DNA of 64,000 nucleotides from Episyrphus balteatus (Eukaryota > Arthropoda > Insecta > Diptera > Syrphidae). The DNA lies in assembly GCF_945859705.1 (NCBI RefSeq), contig NC_079135.1, forward strand, positions 128,024,551-128,088,550, given 5' to 3'. Each line of letters opens with the position of its first letter. Within the stretch, counting starts at the first letter, position 1. Made by a program: the position numbers and the translations under genes. The notes under the pieces were generated by a model, which did no database searches, was not told where the DNA came from, and saw only the letters and a list, made by a program, of their open reading frames with translations. This document shows positions 58,876 through 64,000 of the stretch, piece by piece.

Positions 58876-61800
58876 TTATTTAGCATGATTTTATTTATTT
58901 TATTTAAAAAAATAAAATTTAAAAAAAAATTTCTCTTATTTTTATCATTATAAATAACGATTACTTTAATGGTTAAGTACCTTTCTTTTTTATAATTTTT
59001 AGCAAGAAAAATACCTAAAAGAATTGCTTTAGAGGTATTATCACCTTTCTTAAGTACATATTATTCACATACAAATATTTCACTTTGTGGGTGTAAAATT
59101 TAAGAATACCTCAATGTAAAATTTCAAATCTGAAATGTTAATCCTGTTTCTCTAAAATCTTCTAATATTGTTCAAAAACAAAAAAAAAAATCCTTTCTTA
59201 ACATCAAACTTCAATATTCCATCTTGTCTTCTCTTGTCTTCGTTGATAAGCTACCTATTAACTACCATCATATAGCTGGAGGAAAAACAGTTTTCTTTTC
59301 CATTTATTTTTTCTCATCATAGATCCCATAAGAACATTACATTGATTGAACCTCTCTCTATACCTAGGAGAAGTATGCAAAAATGTCTTTTGTGTAAATT
59401 ACCCCCCATTTCAATGACACCTGGTGTATAAGATATCGATTTCAATTTAACGGCTCACTAGTGAACATATTTGCACCTCCTTTTGCAATAGAATAACGAC
59501 AAAAAAAAAAAAAATGTTGAATCCTTTCAAGTTCGTTTCGTTGTGAAGAAAAACCAACAACGGAAGAAGGCGTGGTTGTCTAACACAACCCTCTTTTTTA
59601 GTTTGTTCGCATGCATAATCCTTCTTCTTCGACTTGATGCATTTTAGTAGTTTTGCGCGAATACCTTCTTAAGTTAGGGTACATTGTTACTTTCTCACTC
59701 TGTGGATTTGAATCAGTCTTCATCTTCTGTAAAGAAATTATCCTGAAGAAAAAAAAAGGGTGCCATTCTTCAACACAACACAATAAGGTGTTCCCCCAAA
59801 GAAAATGTTTTACTTTTTTTCTTCTTTACTTTGAAAGTGAAATAATAGTCTTCGGGAGGGAGGGAAAAAAAAGAAAAACTGCAACAGCCATGCATGAATC
59901 AGCATGTTACTTCTGTATAAACAAAACGCAACAGCGGCAAAAAATACTTTTTTTACCAATGATGTCGAAAGTACTTTTTAGTACTATAGTACGGATTTAG
60001 TAAAATCTAGTACCTGAATGTTAAAAATGAGCTGAAACTTTAGAAACTAAGTTTATTTAAGAGAAACATGAGTCAACGGTTTGGAAAATATTATTCTGCT
60101 TCTTATGTTCTGAGCTTTTTGCCAAAATATTTGACATTTCATCAAAGTTCAATCAGCGTCGGAGGCTAAGAAGTCATGACTTTCCGGTACAAAATACACC
60201 ATTCTTCTTCCTTGGACGAAACATTGGTCCGAATTTCGTTATTTTGTGACAAATTTCCGAAATTTTTAATCTCTTTAGTTTATAAAAAGATATGAACAAC
60301 AGCACTGTTCTCCACCATAGTCATTCGGTGATGCCATAAAAACAATGATGCATTATTTCTTACTTTTTTTTTATACAAATACAACAACTGTACCACAGTG
60401 TACACGTGTTGCAGTACACCCCTTTACTGAGCGACTCTGACTCCGACTTTCGGCATGAAAATGCATTGTAGTAGAAAGTGCGAGAGTGCGTTCCATATGT
60501 TGGTCATGTCCGCGGCCATAAATGCGGAACACATGTAAGTGCAGTTAGGTACACTATACACATCCCTTCCCTGCAGGGGGGCCATATTATGTCCATCTCT
60601 TGTAGCCCCTATTGCATGCGTTTCATGCAGTAGAAGAAGTAAAACAAAAAAAAAAAAAACAACGATGGAGAAACAAACAGAACAAAACACCAAAAAGTCT
60701 AGAATATGCCAGCCAGAGTCCATCCACATCAGCAGCAAAATATGGACGGACATTTTGCTGATGCAGTTTTGTTGCTGTCGCAGCAGATGTGCCACATACA
60801 AACACCCAACAACACCGACGAGAACACGGTGGGCTGTCATTTTGCAAAGTGATCCGATATTATGTGTGTTCCCTCTTGTCGTATGTTTTTTTTTGTTTTT
60901 GTGCATTTTGCAAAATTTTATGCAACAATGCATTTTGGACTTTCGCTCTTTGCATTCGCATATAAATGGGCGGGATTAAAAACTATCTGCAAGGAAGTTT
61001 TTTTTTTTTTTTTTTTGTTCGCAAAAAAACCAAATGTCAGTCTTCTCTTGGGAAAATTATTAAAATGGGAAGGGTTTACTCTAGTTAAGTAATGACTCCC
61101 TATAGACATTCTATATAGGTTGTATAAGGTTGAATGATATGATGTGTACCTACCTTTACATTATTTTTTTTTTTTTTGTTTATTTAAATATAAATATGAA
61201 GTTCTTGAACAAACATGGCGGATAAATGAAAAATGCTCTAGATTTTTATTTATTTGCTTTTTTGCTTATTTTGGCAAATAAAAATGCGCAATGCAAAGTA
61301 TGCAAATAAATAACCTTGGAATATTAAAATACCGATTTGGTCCCTACATGACTTTAAAGGTCTTGTTTGTAGATTTCGCTGGTTGTAGATTTACCTTTAT
61401 TTATTTCATATGATATTGAACATAAATAGGTAAGGATGGCAAACAAAAATATTTTCATCTCATCATCATATTGAAAATGGTATTTTTTGAAAAACTTCTA
61501 GAATTTATAAGAAGGCAATATGAGCCTCCAATGTCAGTTTGTAATAATGAGTTTGCTATAAAAATTTAAGTGGATCGTGGATAGTTGATCGAAAAACAGT
61601 TTTTTTCGAATTTCAATTCGTAATACCGCTGAAAAGTTGCGAATGATGAAAACTTACAAGGATTTCAAAAATAATCAAAATCGGCTCATATCTTCCGGTC
61701 ATGCATCGGCTCTGAATTTGAAAAAATAATTAAAAAATGGTATTTTTACAACAACAAAAATTTGACCACCCTAACATATTATTTTTTGAACATAATAGCT

Positions 61801-62046
61801 CTAGAAAACTCTAATATGAGCTACATATAAAGTAAAAAAACTGTCTATAAGCTAAATTGATGTAAAACAGATGTTCGACTTTTGATTTAGGTACGACTGT
61901 TCATATTCAATGAAAAAAACTTCAAACATTTTTAAAACAAAGTTCAAAAAGTGCAAAGATGCAAAATTTTCTGTAAAGGTCAAAATCATGGAGGTAGGAA
62001 ATTTTGATGACCGAATTCTTAACAAATCAACTTCGTTTTATGGTAG
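58876..62046. other. Unassigned DNA after the RT fragment
   Basis: The first 20 bases or so continue the interrupted RT frame. 60,400-61,000 is less AT-rich with long frames open on both strands at once (60,424-60,933 minus; 60,539-60,979 plus). Neither has domains, and both are judged non-coding. Confidence 0.4.
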
Positions 62047-62460
62047 TGGAAAGTGGCCTAAAATGGCACCCCAAGGTAAAATGGCCCCCTTGCTAGAAAT
62101 CGCAGAATCGAACATTAATTACAAAGTTTTATGAACGCGATTCTTATGTTAATCTGGCAAAACCGACATATACGAAGTTTTAGCAACTTCAAGCCATTAT
62201 TTAAAATTCGACAGGTCAAACTCAAAAAGTACACTCGTTATAATTTTATGAAATTTTTTTTGCAAAAAAATGTATAAAAAACATTATATTTTGGAAAAAG
62301 AAGTTAAAATTCGTATGTATAAAGTATTTCTTAATAATTTAATGTAATAAGTTGGCTTAGAACGATTTTAGAATTTTCGGTATAAAACTTAAATTCAAAA
62401 AACCCAAAATTTGCAAAATGGCCTACGTAGTACTCGGGTAAAATGGCATACTTACTTTCA
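62047..62460 (+). mobile_element. Possible truncated TGGC-word element
   Basis: GTGGCCTAAAATGGCACCCC and GGTAAAATGGCCCCC at the left, and GGGTAAAATGGCATAC near 62,440, resemble the style of the 16,232 and 51,606 elements. All words point the same way and no inverted partner end was found, so the boundaries are unknown. Confidence 0.3.
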
Positions 62461-62646
62461 CATTGCATTTTATACTGACTTTCACATTTTCATTTTTTAT
62501 AGTGAAAATGGTTGCTAAACATAAACGATCTACAGAGAGGAAGCTCTGGACTGATGAAAGTCCTTGATTCCGTCCAAAATCTGGAAAAAAGTATCCAAAT
62601 TATTCGAAGTTCCAAAAACTACAGTAAGGAGATGAGAAGGGATCGG

Positions 62647-62895
62647 GCCAAAATTCTGGCTTCAAAATTCTGCTTTTCAAAATTCTGGGTTGGGGTCGAA
62701 ATTCTGTATGTTGCAAAATTCTGTATTCAAAATACTGTATGCCAAAATACTGTATGTCAAAATTCTGTATGTGCAAAATGCTGTAGGAACAAAATTCTGA
62801 AAGTCAAAATTCTGTATAGCAAAATTCTGGTTGGTCAAAATACTGTATTTCAAAATTCTGTACATCAAAATTCTGTAGGTAAATCAAAATTCTGT
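62647..62895 (+). repeat. CAAAATTCTG minisatellite, third array
   Basis: About fourteen imperfect copies of CAAAATTCTG with variable 4-6 bp linkers (TATGT, GTATTT and others). Its lead-in GGGATCGGGCCAAAATTCTG is the reverse of the 35,546 array's inner edge, so it is the same family. A 16-bp palindrome AAGTGCGCGCGCACTT follows at 62,935, echoing the GCGCGC centre at 33,835. Confidence 0.85.
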
Positions 62896-62950
62896 AAAAA
62901 TGCTGTAAAAAAATATCGTTATGATAATGTAAAAAAGTGCGCGCGCACTT

Positions 62951-64000
62951 GAGTTTTGAATGACTCACAGAAATTTTGGGAGGGATTAAGCACCACTTGT
63001 TCCAAAAAAATGGAAAAGGAGACTTTAAGGGTCTAAAAATAGTATCAATGTGAATGATATAGGTATTATTATATTAAGATAGTAGGTCTTAAATATATCA
63101 AATATAACATTATTTCTTTTCGCAGAGACCAAAAGAAAAATGCTTTTATGCATCTCGGAAACACTTAGGCCATAAGTAATTTTTTCTTTTTTTTTTTGTA
63201 TTGTATCATTCCTGGAAATGACGTTCCCTGAAATGACGTTTTTACCTTAATTTTTTTTTATTTTTTATGTCACAAAGAAAAACGAAATATTTTTGAGATT
63301 ATATTGTAGTGGCCTCGATTTTTGATCATAATATCACCGCCAAATTTAAATTTCAAAGTAGCTATACCCCAAAACAAGCGTTCCCGGAATGACGGTTAAT
63401 TGATGACGATAAATCTATATAAAATTTTGCTTGAAGCACCCTTTTGTACGTTAGATGATTAAAATATTGATACTTTAAGAAATGTTGGTATTATGCGTCA
63501 TTTTTCTTGGGACAACTTTTATCAATGTATAAAAAATAATAAAACTCAATTGTTTTTGTAAAAGATGTGTACGAATTTATTAAGAGTATTGTGTATTATG
63601 TAGCGTTAAGAAAAGTATTTCTATTTCTTCTTCCGTTTATGAGTTATGGACATGTCCGGGAACGCTTTTTTTTTGGTAGGAAAGAAATAGAAACTTTTCT
63701 AACCGAAACAAATATATTCTTAGATGCGTGCTATCTATTTTAATTGGTAAATGAGAAAAAAAGCTTTAAATAAATGTTATTTTGATTTAAAAAAAATGCC
63801 TAGACTTCAATTTTTCCACTTCCATGATTTTGACCCATAATCATAATTTTCTGTAATTATACGTGCAACCGTAGTTCTAGTTTCCATATTATTTTTGAAC
63901 TAGACCGACTCTCTACTACTGAAATGCTCACTCCTCAAGTAAAATCAAAAGCTTAAATTTCAATAACAAGCATTATATTTGAGCTATTTTTTAAAGGAGG
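62951..64000. other. Unassigned AT-rich DNA to the window end
   Basis: GGAAATGACGTT near 63,215, CCCGGAATGACG near 63,385 and TCCGGGAACG near 63,655 are loosely repeated words that might belong to a decayed element. No boundaries or genes were found. Confidence 0.35.

Noticed and set aside
60424..60979. Overlapping 169- and 146-residue frames on opposite strands
   Set aside because: Both strands are open over the same DNA, there are poly-Lys and poly-Phe runs, and no domain is seen; best explained by base composition.
62545..62575. CTGATGA word suggesting a hammerhead ribozyme
   Set aside because: The required GAAA strand and three stems could not be placed.

Overview
This is AT-rich eukaryotic DNA, most likely from an insect and probably a fly (Diptera). 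The grounds are a fly-style leader sequence near 11.3-11.8 kb, interspersed elements carrying (GTCY)-type microsatellites, Jockey-like LINE remnants, and very many small DNA transposons. No complete host protein-coding gene is visible. Long open frames are absent, and the longest one (31,662-32,987, minus) is only a hexanucleotide repeat read as Leu-Ile. The window reads as intergenic or long-intron DNA colonised by transposable elements. The possible host signals are a TATA-plus-leader candidate at 11.34-11.76 kb and a short serine-protease-like reading frame at 32.9 kb; both are weak.

Layout. 0-2.1 kb: a LINE reverse-transcriptase (RT) scrap at the left edge and an 879-bp TIR element with a perfect 10-bp target-site duplication (TSD). 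2.1-4.0 kb: a near-perfect foldback with arms of about 810 bp. 4-12.3 kb: mostly unassigned DNA with a small MITE, a doubtful 1.8-kb TIR element and a possible promoter. 12.3-15.3 kb: a piggyBac-like MITE, then a composite element (outer TIR element, inner hAT-like element carrying a 500-bp tandem repeat) whose sister copy lies inverted at 41.9-44.0 kb. 15.4-18.7 kb: a GTCY microsatellite-bearing element (second copy at 38.5-39.35 kb), a TA-flanked element, a 96-bp hairpin MITE and a 978-bp element. 20.4-21.15 kb: an old foldback. 25.1-26.3 kb: TGCAT-rich and CACCG-ended elements.

28.2-30.8 kb holds an unexplained cluster of 17 copies of a TTCCACA-core motif. 31.7-32.9 kb is 205 uninterrupted AAAATT units. 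33.5-36.7 kb is an hAT-like element (perfect TSD TTCCCGCG) with a 5'-truncated Jockey-like LINE and a small MITE nested inside. 45.5-49.2 kb is a non-autonomous Transib-like element whose ends read CACAGTG, identical to the V(D)J recombination heptamer, with a 5-bp TSD and two further elements nested in it. 49.55-49.88 kb is a tRNA-type SINE with a perfect 14-bp TSD. 51.6-52.6 kb is another TA-flanked element. 54.4-55.7 kb is a six-unit tandem array of about 231 bp carrying a fossil RT motif in its units. 57.8-58.9 kb is an RT fragment split by a 972-bp CACTG-ended element, and removing that element with one TTA restores the RT motif. 62.6-62.95 kb is an ATTCTG minisatellite related to the one in the 33.5-kb element.

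The sequence is best understood as layered transposition. Several nestings can be put in order from TSDs alone, and tandem repeats have repeatedly grown inside, or been carried by, transposons.
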